A DNA stretch of 64,000 nucleotides from Pelosinus fermentans JBW45. GTDB lineage: Bacteria; Bacillota; Negativicutes; DSM-13327. The DNA lies in the NCBI RefSeq assembly GCF_000271665.2, contig NZ_CP010978.1, positions 1,768,501-1,832,500 of the forward strand, in the 5' to 3' direction. Numbering within the stretch: the stretch's first letter is position 1; every line of letters begins with the position of its first letter. The notes beneath the pieces are model-generated. The model had not been told where the DNA came from. It searched no databases and worked only from the letters and a program-made list of their open reading frames with translations. The position numbers and the translations under genes are program-made. This document shows, piece by piece, positions 1-12,609 of this stretch.

Positions 1-2
1 TC

Positions 3-635
3 TTGCGCAAGCACAATGTACCGGCAACATTTTTTATTCTCACCCATAATGTAGTAAATAACCCAAATCTGCTTCGGACGATTGCCATGCAAGGTCATAA
101 TATTGGAGATCATTCTGACAAACATAAACCTATGGTAGTTCGTGATCCCAAAACAGGTAAGCAAGTCAATACTCAGGGTAAAGAAGAGTACATTCAGGAG
201 CTTGCTACATCCTATCAAAAATTGTTAACTATTACAGGAGATGTAAACGTTAATGGGAAACCAATGTTAACCAAATTTTTTCGCCCGCCAACGCTGGCAA
301 TCAGCAAGATGGGAATTGAGGTGCTGTTTGAAACTGGTTACGAATTTATTGTTTCCGGTTCGTGCAACACAAATGATTATAGAGCAAAAAATGTTCCTCA
401 ACTTGAAAAAATAATTGAAGATGGAGTATATACAGAAAATGGGGAAGTAAGAAAAGGCGCTATTTTGGTTCTGCATATGTTAGATAGTGCTGCGTACACT
501 GCAATAGCCTTAGATATACTGCTGACTGCAAATGAGGCCAAAGCAGATTCTGATCCTTCCAAATTTAAAGTCGGCAGGTTATCAGACTACTTAATTGATG
601 GCTATTCGCAAATCAGCCGAAAATCACTGAAATGA
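3..635 (+). CDS. Polysaccharide deacetylase (NodB family), 5'-truncated by window edge
   Basis: Metal-dependent removal of acetyl groups from an N-acetylated glycan is the family activity. The visible part starts at RKHNVPATFFIL, the NodB strand that follows the catalytic TFDDG-type motif, so that motif and the N-terminus lie outside the window. GHNIGDHSDKH matches the family HxxxH metal motif, FFRPP is motif 3, and ILVLHM near the end corresponds to the last LH motif. The reading frame is open at the left edge, and the first TTG in the frame is not a convincing start. It lies just upstream of a PilZ-GT2 synthase, so a role in trimming that polymer is inferred. Confidence 0.85.
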   Translation: MRKHNVPATFFILTHNVVNNPNLLRTIAMQGHNIGDHSDKHKPMVVRDPKTGKQVNTQGKEEYIQELATSYQKLLTITGDVNVNGKPMLTKFFRPPTLAISKMGIEVLFETGYEFIVSGSCNTNDYRAKNVPQLEKIIEDGVYTENGEVRKGAILVLHMLDSAAYTAIALDILLTANEAKADSDPSKFKVGRLSDYLIDGYSQISRKSLK

Positions 636-751
636 AATAATAATGATCATGTTTAATGCAGCAAAAGTATAAATTATCATAATGACATGATAAAAGTGAT
701 TGATTATATGCTGCTCTAATCAGCAGCGTAGAAATGGCAAGGAAGTGGATG

Positions 752-2575
752 ATGGATAAGATAAAAACAGAAGAGGATATTTTACTTGTTGCCAAACCCG
801 ATCGCAGGCTGATTTCTAAAGTACCTGATAAAGAAAAATTGCGTTCGAATATAGACAGGCGCCGCGTAAAGGGAAATGAGGACCCCAACGATATTTCAAC
901 TCTTGTAGAAAATGAAAAAATGGGCAGACGCTACTTAGTGAATTATGATGTTTCAATCCGATATGTTTCTAATGGGAAAGAAGTAACATGTCTCGCGAAA
1001 GGCGTTGATATATCGACCACTGGTATGTTACTGGAAGTTTCTCCGGAAGTGGCTCGGGGATTGAGCCTGGCATCAAAAATCAAACTGAAGTTTGTCATAA
1101 CGCCCGGCTCTATGCCGGAAGGTTATGAGATGAAAGTTGATATTGCCGCCCATTATATCCGTTTTGACAAAAACGCAGAAGGGAAAACCTTGTGTGGAGT
1201 GGAATTTATCGAATCACTTGCTCAGTATGCAACAAAGAAGAAAAATTGGTATATGCTTTCCGCCGCCTCATTTTTTCTATTCTTTATTACTGCCTGCATT
1301 CTTCTGATGAGGGCAGAAAGTGTGCTTTATTTTAAATTTAATAAAATCTTGTATATGTACAGTATTATTGCAGCAACATTCTTGCTTACTCGATATCTGT
1401 TTGGTTCTTTTTATCGACCAGTTCCTATTGACAAAGATTTTACGCCTGGGGTGACAATTATTGTTCCTTGTTTCAATGAGGAACAATGGATACAAAGAAC
1501 AATTTTAGGCTGTATTAATCAAGATTATCCTATCCATAAACTAGAAGTAATTGTTGTAGATGATTGCTCTAATGATAAATCCGTTGAAAAAATTAAAGAG
1601 ATCGTAGAAGAACTGAAGATTAAAGAACAACGCTATGATATTGAAAACAGGCTTCATTATATTGTTCAGGAAACAAATGCAGGTAAAAGGGAGGCATTGG
1701 CAAAAGGAGCACTAATGGCACAGCATGAATTAATTGTGTTTGTTGATTCTGACAGCTTCTTAGATCCTTTTGCCATTCGAAATATTGTCCAGCCCTTTAA
1801 AGATACAAAAATGGGCGGCGTTTCCGGCAGAACCGACGTTGCCAATACCTATACCAATGCACTTACGAAAATGCAGGCTGTACGCTATTACATTGCCTTT
1901 CGTATCATGAAGGCAGCAGAAAGCTATTTTGATGCAGTCACTTGTTTATCTGGTCCTCTGTCTTGTTACAGAAAAGATTTGCTTGTTAAATATATGGATG
2001 ATTGGCTAAATCAACGATTTTTGGGGGAGAAAGCTACATTCGGCGATGATCGAAGCATGACCAATTTCATATTAAGAGAAAATCGCACGGGTTATCAAGA
2101 TACCGCGATATGTAATACCGTTGTACCGAACACCTACAATGTTTTTTTGAAACAACAGTTGCGCTGGAAACGCTCATGGCTTCGAGAGTCCCTAATTGCA
2201 GCAGGATTCATGTGGAAAAAGGAACCTTTTATGGCCTTATCTTTTTATATGGGCGTACTTGTACCGCTCTTAGCACCGATTATTGTAATTTATAATTTAA
2301 TTTACATTCCGATAGCACATCGCGTGTTTCCTTTTACCTTTATAATTGGTATTTTTTTAATGGCATTGCTCATGAGTATGGCCCAATTATTTCTAAGAAG
2401 AAGCTCAACATGGATTTACGGATTGTGGTTTTGTTTATACTATGAAGCCGTACTTTTATGGCAAATGCCCATTGCTTGGGTTACCTTTTGGAAAACGACA
2501 TGGGGAACACGCATGACTCCGGCGGATCTTGCAGAATTGTTAAAAAAGAATCGCAAAAAGCAAGAGAGGGCATAA
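752..2575 (+). CDS. PilZ-domain glycosyltransferase family 2 (c-di-GMP-regulated polysaccharide synthase)
   Basis: Processive membrane glycosyltransferase of the cellulose/hyaluronan/PNAG synthase type with an N-terminal PilZ domain. PilZ covers about residues 55-160 and has GRRYLVN and the diagnostic DISTTG (D/NxSxxG); the RxxxR part is imperfect. Two membrane helices follow, then the GT-A domain: VTIIVPCFNEE, VDDCSND, VDSDSFLDP (DxD), GDDR, and QQLRWKRSW (QxxRW), then about four C-terminal helices. The frame opens at an ATG at 734, but a strong AAGGAAG at 739-745 lies inside that extension; the ATG at 752 has proper spacing, giving about 607 aa. Next to deacetylase and GH18 genes, it should make a surface or secreted amino-sugar polymer. 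Polymer identity cannot be read from sequence. Confidence 0.9.
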   Translation: MDKIKTEEDILLVAKPDRRLISKVPDKEKLRSNIDRRRVKGNEDPNDISTLVENEKMGRRYLVNYDVSIRYVSNGKEVTCLAKGVDISTTGMLLEVSPEVARGLSLASKIKLKFVITPGSMPEGYEMKVDIAAHYIRFDKNAEGKTLCGVEFIESLAQYATKKKNWYMLSAASFFLFFITACILLMRAESVLYFKFNKILYMYSIIAATFLLTRYLFGSFYRPVPIDKDFTPGVTIIVPCFNEEQWIQRTILGCINQDYPIHKLEVIVVDDCSNDKSVEKIKEIVEELKIKEQRYDIENRLHYIVQETNAGKREALAKGALMAQHELIVFVDSDSFLDPFAIRNIVQPFKDTKMGGVSGRTDVANTYTNALTKMQAVRYYIAFRIMKAAESYFDAVTCLSGPLSCYRKDLLVKYMDDWLNQRFLGEKATFGDDRSMTNFILRENRTGYQDTAICNTVVPNTYNVFLKQQLRWKRSWLRESLIAAGFMWKKEPFMALSFYMGVLVPLLAPIIVIYNLIYIPIAHRVFPFTFIIGIFLMALLMSMAQLFLRRSSTWIYGLWFCLYYEAVLLWQMPIAWVTFWKTTWGTRMTPADLAELLKKNRKKQERA

Positions 2576-2576
2576 G

Positions 2577-4448
2577 ATGATGACAATATCAAATGAAAAA
2601 TTCACTGCCCAAAAAGATAGAAGAAAAAAAATACGTGTAGTGATACAAATTATAATCCTCCTTACAGTGCTTGCTATTTGTATCACCGCATTATTTACTT
2701 TAAAAGCATATCATCCTTATACATCGCAAAATGCAAACGTTTCCGGAGATAAGGGCTTTGTTGCCCTTGCCTATTTCGGTGTAGAGCGGATCGGTAATCA
2801 AAATATAATCGGGGTGGGGCGTTTATATGAGCATTTACAGGCGTTAAGAGATTTGGGTTATGTAACGGTCACACAAGATGATGTTTTAAACTACTACCAA
2901 ACAGGAAAAGACCTGCCAGAAAAATCTCTTTTTTTGATTTTCGAAGACGGCAGGAGAGATACAGCTATTTTTTCACAAAAAGTTTTAGAAGATTTGAATT
3001 TTAAAGCAACCATGTTGACATATCCGGAAAAATTTGAAAAAAAAGATACTAAATTTTTAATGCCCGAGGAGCTGAAAGAACTTGAGAAATCAACTTTTTG
3101 GGAAATGGGTACCAATGGATACCGACTGGCATTCATTAACGTATTTGATCGGTACGATAATTACCTTGGAGAATTAGATCCATTGAAACACGCTCGCGTT
3201 GCATCTTATTTAGGACGTAAATATAATCACTATTTGATGGATTATATTCGTGATGAATATGGTATTCCGAAAGAAAGTTATAACAGGATGAAAGAGCGGA
3301 TCTCTTATGATTATGAAGCTGTAAGAGATATTTATACAAAGTCTATTGGGTACGTACCTGGAATGTACATATTGATGCACTCCAATACAGGAAGCTTTGG
3401 CAATAATGATAAAGTAAGTGCTGTGAACGAATCTTGGATTAAAACATTATTTAAAATGAACTTTAACAGAGAAGGTTTTTCCTTTAATCAGAGAAACAGC
3501 AGTCTTTATGACTTAACCAGGATGCAGCCCCAGGCCTATTGGTATACCAATCATTTGTTGATGCGTATCAAATATGATATCAATCAAGACTTGGAATTTG
3601 TCAAAGGCGATTTGAACAAACAAAAAGCATGGGAAACCCTTAAAGGGGCTTTAGAAATTCAAGAGGAAACGATGATCCTAACCTCTTTGCCAAAAGATAA
3701 AGGTTTATTGCGCTTAAAAAACAGTAATGATTTTGAAGACCTGAAACTTTCCGTAAGAATGAAGGGGAATAAACTTGGTTTGCAGAAAGTATATCTCAGG
3801 GCTGATGAAAGCTTAAACCGATTCTTGTCCGTATATATTCTCAATAATGTTCTATATGTTACGGAAAAAAACGGCGGTGCCGAAAAAGAACTGTTTAAAT
3901 TAAACTTAGATAAATATGATGGTAAAGAAAAGTTATCCATTCCTGAAGATAAAAAAGCGGCTGAAATGCGAGAACTGGAAACCTTCGTAAAATATGCTGA
4001 TTCTGCTGAAACAGCGAAGGTTTATGCAGAACGATTGAAAGATAAAAATATGGAGAATGCGCCTACCGTGACAGACGGTGCCGGAGAATATATACCGGAC
4101 CTTAGTGTTCATGCAGAAGGTGATCGTATGCTGTCACTATCTCTTAAGAAGAATCGGATTAGCATTATGATAGATGGAGAAGATGCTGTTATCGATTTAC
4201 CAGTATCTGAACCAAAGGCAGGCGCTGTTTATCTGGAAACAGCATGGGGCGGTTATGGCTGGAGTCAAAGAAATTTGGCGGATGATGTGTATGATGGTGT
4301 GTTTGAAAAGCTCATGATCACCGAAAATACGGGAGCGGAAAAAGAAAAGATTTTATTTGACAGTCGGCTGCAAGGATTTGATGCTGTCAAATTTAAAGTA
4401 AGGCAGCTGTGGGAATCTCTTATAAACTGGTTTATTGTAAAATTGTAA
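2577..4448 (+). CDS. Membrane-anchored polysaccharide-deacetylase-like protein
   Basis: 623 aa. A basic N-terminus is followed by one transmembrane helix (about residues 20-43), then an extracellular domain related to PgaB/NodB deacetylases (AYFGVERIG, LGYVTVTQDDVLNYY, FLIFEDGRRDT). The usual TFDDG is FEDGRRD, and the HxxxH metal site is replaced by MGTNGYRL, so deacetylase activity is doubtful. The C-terminal 300 residues look like beta-rich carbohydrate-binding modules and are not recognised further. It starts one base after the stop of the synthase gene, with GAGAGGGC ahead of the ATG, so the two are translationally linked. A structural or chaperone-like role in polymer export or modification is inferred. 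Confidence 0.65.
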   Translation: MMTISNEKFTAQKDRRKKIRVVIQIIILLTVLAICITALFTLKAYHPYTSQNANVSGDKGFVALAYFGVERIGNQNIIGVGRLYEHLQALRDLGYVTVTQDDVLNYYQTGKDLPEKSLFLIFEDGRRDTAIFSQKVLEDLNFKATMLTYPEKFEKKDTKFLMPEELKELEKSTFWEMGTNGYRLAFINVFDRYDNYLGELDPLKHARVASYLGRKYNHYLMDYIRDEYGIPKESYNRMKERISYDYEAVRDIYTKSIGYVPGMYILMHSNTGSFGNNDKVSAVNESWIKTLFKMNFNREGFSFNQRNSSLYDLTRMQPQAYWYTNHLLMRIKYDINQDLEFVKGDLNKQKAWETLKGALEIQEETMILTSLPKDKGLLRLKNSNDFEDLKLSVRMKGNKLGLQKVYLRADESLNRFLSVYILNNVLYVTEKNGGAEKELFKLNLDKYDGKEKLSIPEDKKAAEMRELETFVKYADSAETAKVYAERLKDKNMENAPTVTDGAGEYIPDLSVHAEGDRMLSLSLKKNRISIMIDGEDAVIDLPVSEPKAGAVYLETAWGGYGWSQRNLADDVYDGVFEKLMITENTGAEKEKILFDSRLQGFDAVKFKVRQLWESLINWFIVKL

Positions 4449-4469
4449 TCAATCGGAGGAAGTGAATGC

Positions 4470-5504
4470 ATGAGCAGCATAGGTTATAAAATTATCAAAA
4501 CAGTTATTTTTGCATCGGTTTTTGTTATCTTGATTGGTTGCAATTATAATAGTCAATCTGCTGTTAATGCAGTCGCAAAAGAACCAACAAAAGCATCAGC
4601 ATGGTTGGCTTATTGGGACTTAGGTACAGGGGAAAAAGATTTAGAAAGACTAGGAAGGAAACTGGAGAAACTATCTTATTTTGGCGCATATTTCGATAGT
4701 AATGATCGCCTTTTCATACCCAAAGAGCTCAGTGATAAAAAAATCGAATTACAAAAGAAAAAAAGAAAATATGAAACCTACCTTACTTTTGTCAATGATA
4801 AGCAGAATTCTGATGGATCGGCTGTGATGAAAGATACAGAAGTCCTTCGTAGGTTATTTTCCGATGATGAGTCTATGGAGAAACATATTGATGAAATCAT
4901 TGCACTGACATTGCAGGGGGGATATGATGGTATTGAAATCGATTATGAAAGAATATGGAAAGACGAAACCATTGGACAGACATTTTTGCAATTTACAGAT
5001 AGACTGTATGCAAAAGCCCTGAAAAATAATTTGAAACTAAGGATTGTACTGGAACCGAGTACACCCTTTTCTTCTATTGATTTTGTCAAGGGTCCGGAAT
5101 ATGTCGTTATGCTCTATAACCTTTATGGAGTGCATAGTGCTCCCGGCCCTAAGGCCAATAAGGAATTTATCCAAAGAACAATAACACGAATGAAGGCTTT
5201 GCCGGGTGAGAAATCGGTAGCATTTTCAACTGGCGGATGCCTATGGGGCGATAACGGTGAAAAAAGGTTCTTGACAGAAGTGGAAGCAAAAACCCTCGTT
5301 GCAATATATGAACGTGAAACCAAAAGGGATGAAGAAAGCCAATGCGTAGTTTTTGATTATAAAAGTAAAGGTGTGACCTATCAAGTTTGGTATGCTGATG
5401 TGAAAACGTTAAATTACTGGATAACGATTGCGAAAGAGCAAGGTGCAAATAATATCAGTCTGTGGCGTCTTGGTGAGAATGTGGATGTCGACAAAATAAA
5501 ATAG
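4470..5504 (+). CDS. GH18-like lipoprotein (putative glycosidase)
   Basis: 344 aa. The N-terminus has a hydrophobic stretch ending in ILIGC, a lipobox, so the mature protein is probably lipid-anchored at Cys24. DGIEIDYERI near residue 152 matches the GH18 DxxDxDxE active-site strand with its catalytic Glu retained; flanking YLTFVNDK and ISLWRLG also fit a TIM-barrel of the YaaH/chitinase-like class. GGAGGAAGTG at 4455-4464 sets the ATG at 4470. Last gene of the operon, followed by a terminator. Inferred to cut or remodel the GlcNAc-type polymer made upstream. Confidence 0.75.
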   Translation: MSSIGYKIIKTVIFASVFVILIGCNYNSQSAVNAVAKEPTKASAWLAYWDLGTGEKDLERLGRKLEKLSYFGAYFDSNDRLFIPKELSDKKIELQKKKRKYETYLTFVNDKQNSDGSAVMKDTEVLRRLFSDDESMEKHIDEIIALTLQGGYDGIEIDYERIWKDETIGQTFLQFTDRLYAKALKNNLKLRIVLEPSTPFSSIDFVKGPEYVVMLYNLYGVHSAPGPKANKEFIQRTITRMKALPGEKSVAFSTGGCLWGDNGEKRFLTEVEAKTLVAIYERETKRDEESQCVVFDYKSKGVTYQVWYADVKTLNYWITIAKEQGANNISLWRLGENVDVDKIK

Positions 5505-5520
5505 GAAAACTTGCAAAAAA

Positions 5521-5549
5521 GAACCACTCAAATTGAGAGGTTCTTTTTT
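5521..5549 (+). terminator. Rho-independent terminator of the exopolysaccharide operon
   Basis: Inverted repeat GAACCACTCAA/TTGAGAGGTTC (one A-A mismatch) followed directly by six T residues, 17 bases after the GH18 stop codon. Confidence 0.85.
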
Positions 5550-5615
5550 GCTTTTAATAGAAAGTGCTAGATGACTATGTAGTAAAATCATTGCTAAAGT
5601 AAGGAGCAGAAACAA

Positions 5616-5726
5616 TTAGCAGCATGATGATGAGTCATCTTCACAAAAGCCAAATAATAGGATAATGATAATGATAATAATCACAGACCAGCTGTTACCT
5701 CCGCGTCTACCACATCCAAAACCCAT
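5616..5726 (-). CDS. 36-aa membrane mini-protein with Cys-Cys C-terminus
   Basis: Starts MGFGCGRRGGNSWS, then an unbroken hydrophobic run of Ile/Leu, then FGFCEDDSSSCC and stop. The start has a near-perfect ribosome-binding site (AAAAGGAGGTCG at 5731-5742), and a sporulation-type promoter lies just upstream. The layout (Gly-rich head, single helix, short polar tail) recalls the small YjcZ-like sporulation proteins of Firmicutes, but I do not claim homology. The paired terminal cysteines suggest disulfide cross-linking in a coat or exosporium layer, which is inference. The gene is easily missed because of its size. Confidence 0.65.
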   Translation of the reverse strand: MGFGCGRRGGNSWSVIIIIIIILLFGFCEDDSSSCC

Positions 5727-5766
5727 AACACGACCTCCTTTTAGAGCGAGTTACTATCTATATTGC

Positions 5767-5795
5767 TATATTATGATACAGATAATAATTTGGTA
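5767..5795 (-). promoter_or_regulatory. Putative sigmaE/sigmaK-type sporulation promoter
   Basis: Read on the minus strand: -35 TACC (5792-5795), 16-base gap, -10 CATAATATA (5767-5775), matching the CATANNNTA consensus of mother-cell sigma factors. It would start transcription about 35 bases before the ATG of the 36-aa protein. Confidence 0.5.
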
Positions 5796-5916
5796 GATTG
5801 TCTTTTTAGAATAAGTTAATTTTGTAGATTTTTTTACAAGCCTAGAAAGTGTAAGTTCGGAAAAAGCTAAACACAGAGGGCAATCATTAAATTGTTTTAC
5901 GGGGAATTATATTGCA

Positions 5917-6999
5917 TTAAGAATTGAATAATTTTGCAAAATACTCTTTGTTATAGAGGACGCTGGGATGATTAGGGACAAAGGATTCTGCGCTTTTATT
6001 ATGTTCTAAAGCTGTCTCGTTTTCACCAAGTTTGGAATAGCAAACGCATAGTTGGAGATGAGGCAGCCAGGTTGAGCAAGCGTAGTTCTTAAGAGAGGAA
6101 TGATTGTTTGAATCTTTTACATCGAGTGCTAGCTTATACCAGAATATAGCAAGAGAATATTTTTGGGAGTTGAGAAAATGATAGCCAAGACGACAGCAAA
6201 AGTCTGGTCGAGGTATATCATATTCAAAAGATTGATATATATATTTTAACTTCTGCTGTTCATCGCTAAGGAAAGCAAAACAATCTGATAGTTTGCCACA
6301 GGCAGAAATATTATCTTCTACCCAACCTAATTTAGTATCCAAAAACTTTTGATAGTACTCGGCAGCCTTTTCATATATGTGGTGGTCTACTAATTCATTC
6401 GCATAATAAAAGAGATCTCTGGGAGAGAAGACTTCGCCATCTGCGATACGCTTTTCATAGATTTTTAGATTGCGGTCAGCGGTATCGCATCTTTCTTTTT
6501 TATGGGTAACAGTAACATCACTGTCTATGATTTTTCCATTTACAGCCAGATATTCATGTACAGCTCCAATCCATTGGAACTGTCTTGCTCGCTTGACTAA
6601 TCTATTTCTACGTAGACTTGAAACAATATTGCCATTAGCATCTGATGCCAGATTATAATTCATCGTTACAGAATCGACGGTAGAGTCAAGGTCTTGCTTT
6701 AAAAGCAACAGTTTTTGTAAATCATTTTCAAGTAAAACATCATCAGCGTCTAGCCACATTATATAATCTTGTGTTGCATGACTAAAAGCAAAGTTACGGG
6801 CTGCTCCAAAGTCGTCGATCCATGTAAAATCATAAATTTTTTCAGTGTATCTTGCTGCGATTTCTTTCGTTTTATCTGTAGAGCCTGTATCCACTATAGT
6901 GATTTCATCCATGGCGTTTTTGACAGATTCAAGGCAACGACCTAATGTGTTTTCTTCATTCTTTACGATAAGACATAAACTTATTGTAATCAAATTCAT
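5917..6999 (-). CDS. Family 2 glycosyltransferase with TPR-like C-terminal region
   Basis: About 360 aa, soluble. GT-A domain at the N-terminus: SLCLIVKNEENTLGRCLESV, DEITIVDTGSTDKT, then DDFGAARNFAF and MWLDADDVL (DxD) near residue 85. From about residue 195 onward it is helical, with aromatic-rich repeats like TPRs (DLFYYANELVDH, KAAEYYQKFLDTK, LAIFWYKLALD). Such GT2-TPR proteins glycosylate surface or spore proteins. Its position beside collagen-like proteins rich in threonine, and a shared promoter type, suggest it glycosylates those Thr residues. ATG at 6999 is preferred; an in-frame GTG sits immediately upstream, and the ribosome-binding site AGTAGGTG is close and weak. Confidence 0.85.
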   Translation of the reverse strand: MNLITISLCLIVKNEENTLGRCLESVKNAMDEITIVDTGSTDKTKEIAARYTEKIYDFTWIDDFGAARNFAFSHATQDYIMWLDADDVLLENDLQKLLLLKQDLDSTVDSVTMNYNLASDANGNIVSSLRRNRLVKRARQFQWIGAVHEYLAVNGKIIDSDVTVTHKKERCDTADRNLKIYEKRIADGEVFSPRDLFYYANELVDHHIYEKAAEYYQKFLDTKLGWVEDNISACGKLSDCFAFLSDEQQKLKYIYQSFEYDIPRPDFCCRLGYHFLNSQKYSLAIFWYKLALDVKDSNNHSSLKNYACSTWLPHLQLCVCYSKLGENETALEHNKSAESFVPNHPSVLYNKEYFAKLFNS

Positions 7000-7152
7000 C
7001 ACCTACTTATATTTATAAGCTTTATTGATGGTTCAGGGTAATGGTATTTTTATCAGGTTATCTTTTTAGAGATCATATTATAGTAAGTTTTATAGTAGAG
7101 AAATTAATAGGATTGAAAGTTTACCCCCTCTCAAAATAACTTAGGACCATAA

Positions 7153-7183
7153 TATAATATGTAAATGGTGATGATAATGTGTC
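7153..7183 (-). promoter_or_regulatory. SigmaK-like promoter, copy 1 (glycosyltransferase)
   Basis: Minus strand: -35 GACAC (7179-7183), 17-base spacer, -10 CATATTATA (7153-7161), a perfect CATANNNTA. The spacer is nearly the same as in the promoters at 10271 and 11770. A leader of about 145 bases separates it from the glycosyltransferase start. Confidence 0.65.
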
Positions 7184-7278
7184 ATAAGTGTAGGAAAAAA
7201 GAAGAAATTCTATAATGAATGAGTGATTCTTTTTTAGTATGATCGAGAATGTATGTTTCCCTAAATTACTATGTAGTT

Positions 7279-7327
7279 AAATAGAATATTGGCCGAGACT
7301 TTAGGAGTCTCGGCCAATATTCTATTT
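7279..7327. terminator. Long perfect inverted repeat, bidirectional terminator
   Basis: 22-bp perfect stem (arms 7279-7300 and 7306-7327) around a 5-base loop TTAGG; the outer part is A/T rich, so it can end transcripts from either side. It lies between the collagen-gene locus and the glycosyltransferase promoter. The rest of 7003-7410 shows the promoter and this hairpin only. Confidence 0.75.
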
Positions 7328-7410
7328 GTTACTATTCTTTTTTTCTTATGATTTTATGATCATGGTTATTGTGAGCTTATAGTTAATTAAAATAGGAGCA
7401 GTCATATATA

Positions 7411-7527
7411 TTATCCAAAGTGAACAGCATTAAGAGCTCTGGTAAGTGCTGTAGTACTCACAATATTTGTGCCAGTAACCGTAATACGAATTTCGTAAGT
7501 GTGAGTCCCAGCAGCAGGGGTATCAAT
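7411..7527 (-). pseudogene. Relic C-terminal domain of a BclA-like collagen protein
   Basis: Translating the minus strand from 7527 gives IDTPAAGTHTYEIRITVTG, then about 18 more residues ending VHFG and a stop at 7411-7413. This resembles the last strands of the jelly-roll domain that caps many exosporium and phage collagen-like proteins. It has no start codon, begins right after an in-frame TGA, and is in the +1 frame relative to the upstream collagen gene, which stops 11 bases earlier. I read it as the remains of a deleted or frameshifted trimerisation domain. Confidence 0.6.
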
Positions 7528-7537
7528 TCAAGTCATG

Positions 7538-10068
<2,531 letters not shown>

Positions 10069-10081
<13 letters not shown>

Positions 10082-10221
10082 CCTGATTCCTCCTCGCTTT
10101 CACTAAATTTAATTGAAGCTTCAATGGAGCTAAAAGACTGAGTTTTAAGTTCTTCAGCAAAAAAACTAGCTACCATATGCGCTTCTTTAGTAATACTCCG
10201 TGCTGGATTAGCAGCGTCCAA
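10069..10221 (-). CDS. Possible small upstream ORF overlapping the collagen gene start
   Basis: A 50-codon frame starting at a TTG (10221) or 35 codons from an ATG (10176): [20 protein letters not shown], then about 30 residues ending SGWIQ and a TAG 13 bases inside the collagen gene. The composition looks protein-like (amphipathic, acidic tail), and its 3' end contains the collagen gene's ribosome-binding site. There is no strong ribosome-binding site of its own. It could be a leader peptide for translational coupling, or the remnant of a longer gene: the frame stays open upstream to the promoter. Confidence 0.3.
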
Positions 10222-10270
10222 GGGGTATACATTAAAGTGAACCCCTTTTTTAGAGAGAGTATTTATGAAA

Positions 10271-10301
10271 TATAATATGTAAATAGTGATAATAATGTGT
10301 C
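10271..10301 (-). promoter_or_regulatory. SigmaK-like promoter, copy 2 (large collagen-like gene)
   Basis: Minus strand: -35 GACAC (10297-10301), 17-base spacer, -10 CATATTATA (10271-10279), identical boxes to copy 1. Transcripts would carry a leader of about 180 bases that includes the small upstream ORF. Remaining gap 10302-10446 holds only a hairpin. Confidence 0.65.
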
Positions 10302-10365
10302 TTATAACAAAAAATTGATGTTATTTTAAATTAAATAAAATATATAATCTAGAACGATTATTTAA

Positions 10366-10394
10366 AGAGGAATGAAACTGTGGTTCATTCCTCT
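10366..10394 (-). terminator. Terminator downstream of the second collagen-like gene
   Basis: 11-bp stem AGAGGAATGAA/TTCATTCCTCT with a 7-base loop, T/A-rich on both sides (TTTTTATT to the right, CTTTAAATAA in the minus direction). Lies 50 bases past the stop of the 10447-11730 gene. Confidence 0.65.
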
Positions 10395-10446
10395 ATTGCG
10401 TTTTTATTCAAAAAATCCCTTGCTGTAGGGGGCTGATGATACTATT

Positions 10447-12141
<1,695 letters not shown>

Positions 12142-12555
12142 ATGATTACGGTACGAGAGAAAGTTCGCTTTGTTGAAACAGATATGATGGGTGTTGTACA
12201 TCATGCTAACTATTTTCGTTGGTTTGAAATGGGGCGAGTAGAATATTTAAGACAGGTTAACATCTCTTTGCTTGAAATGATGGCTGATAACATTGTTTTT
12301 CCGATAACTCATGTAGATTGTCAGTATTGTGCTTCTGCCAAATTTGATGATTATATTCTAATTGAAACAACAATGACGGAAGTATCACCAGTAAAGATGG
12401 TTTTTACATATAAAATTGTTCGGGAAGCCGATGGAGTACTATTAGCTACAGGTAATACTCAAAATGTATTTACCGATAATCAGGGGAAAATTATTCGCTT
12501 GCCTAGTAGGTACTTTTCAAATTTAAAAATGGATTTTGAAAGTGTAAGAGAGTAA
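12142..12555 (+). CDS. Acyl-CoA thioesterase, YbgC/4HBT hotdog family
   Basis: 137 aa, the normal length for a single hotdog domain. VETDMMGVVHHANYFRWFE contains the family D-x-M-x-V-x-H-x-x-Y signature, with Asp as the presumed catalytic residue, followed by the long helix (VEYLRQV) and beta strands. Hydrolyses short or medium acyl-CoA thioesters; the exact substrate is unknown. It sits 54 bases before glutamate racemase and may share its transcript. Confidence 0.85.
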   Translation: MITVREKVRFVETDMMGVVHHANYFRWFEMGRVEYLRQVNISLLEMMADNIVFPITHVDCQYCASAKFDDYILIETTMTEVSPVKMVFTYKIVREADGVLLATGNTQNVFTDNQGKIIRLPSRYFSNLKMDFESVRE

Positions 12556-12609
12556 GTGTATATAAAAAAATATATTTAGATAGAATATTTTGTTAGGAGG
12601 TGCAGTCAA

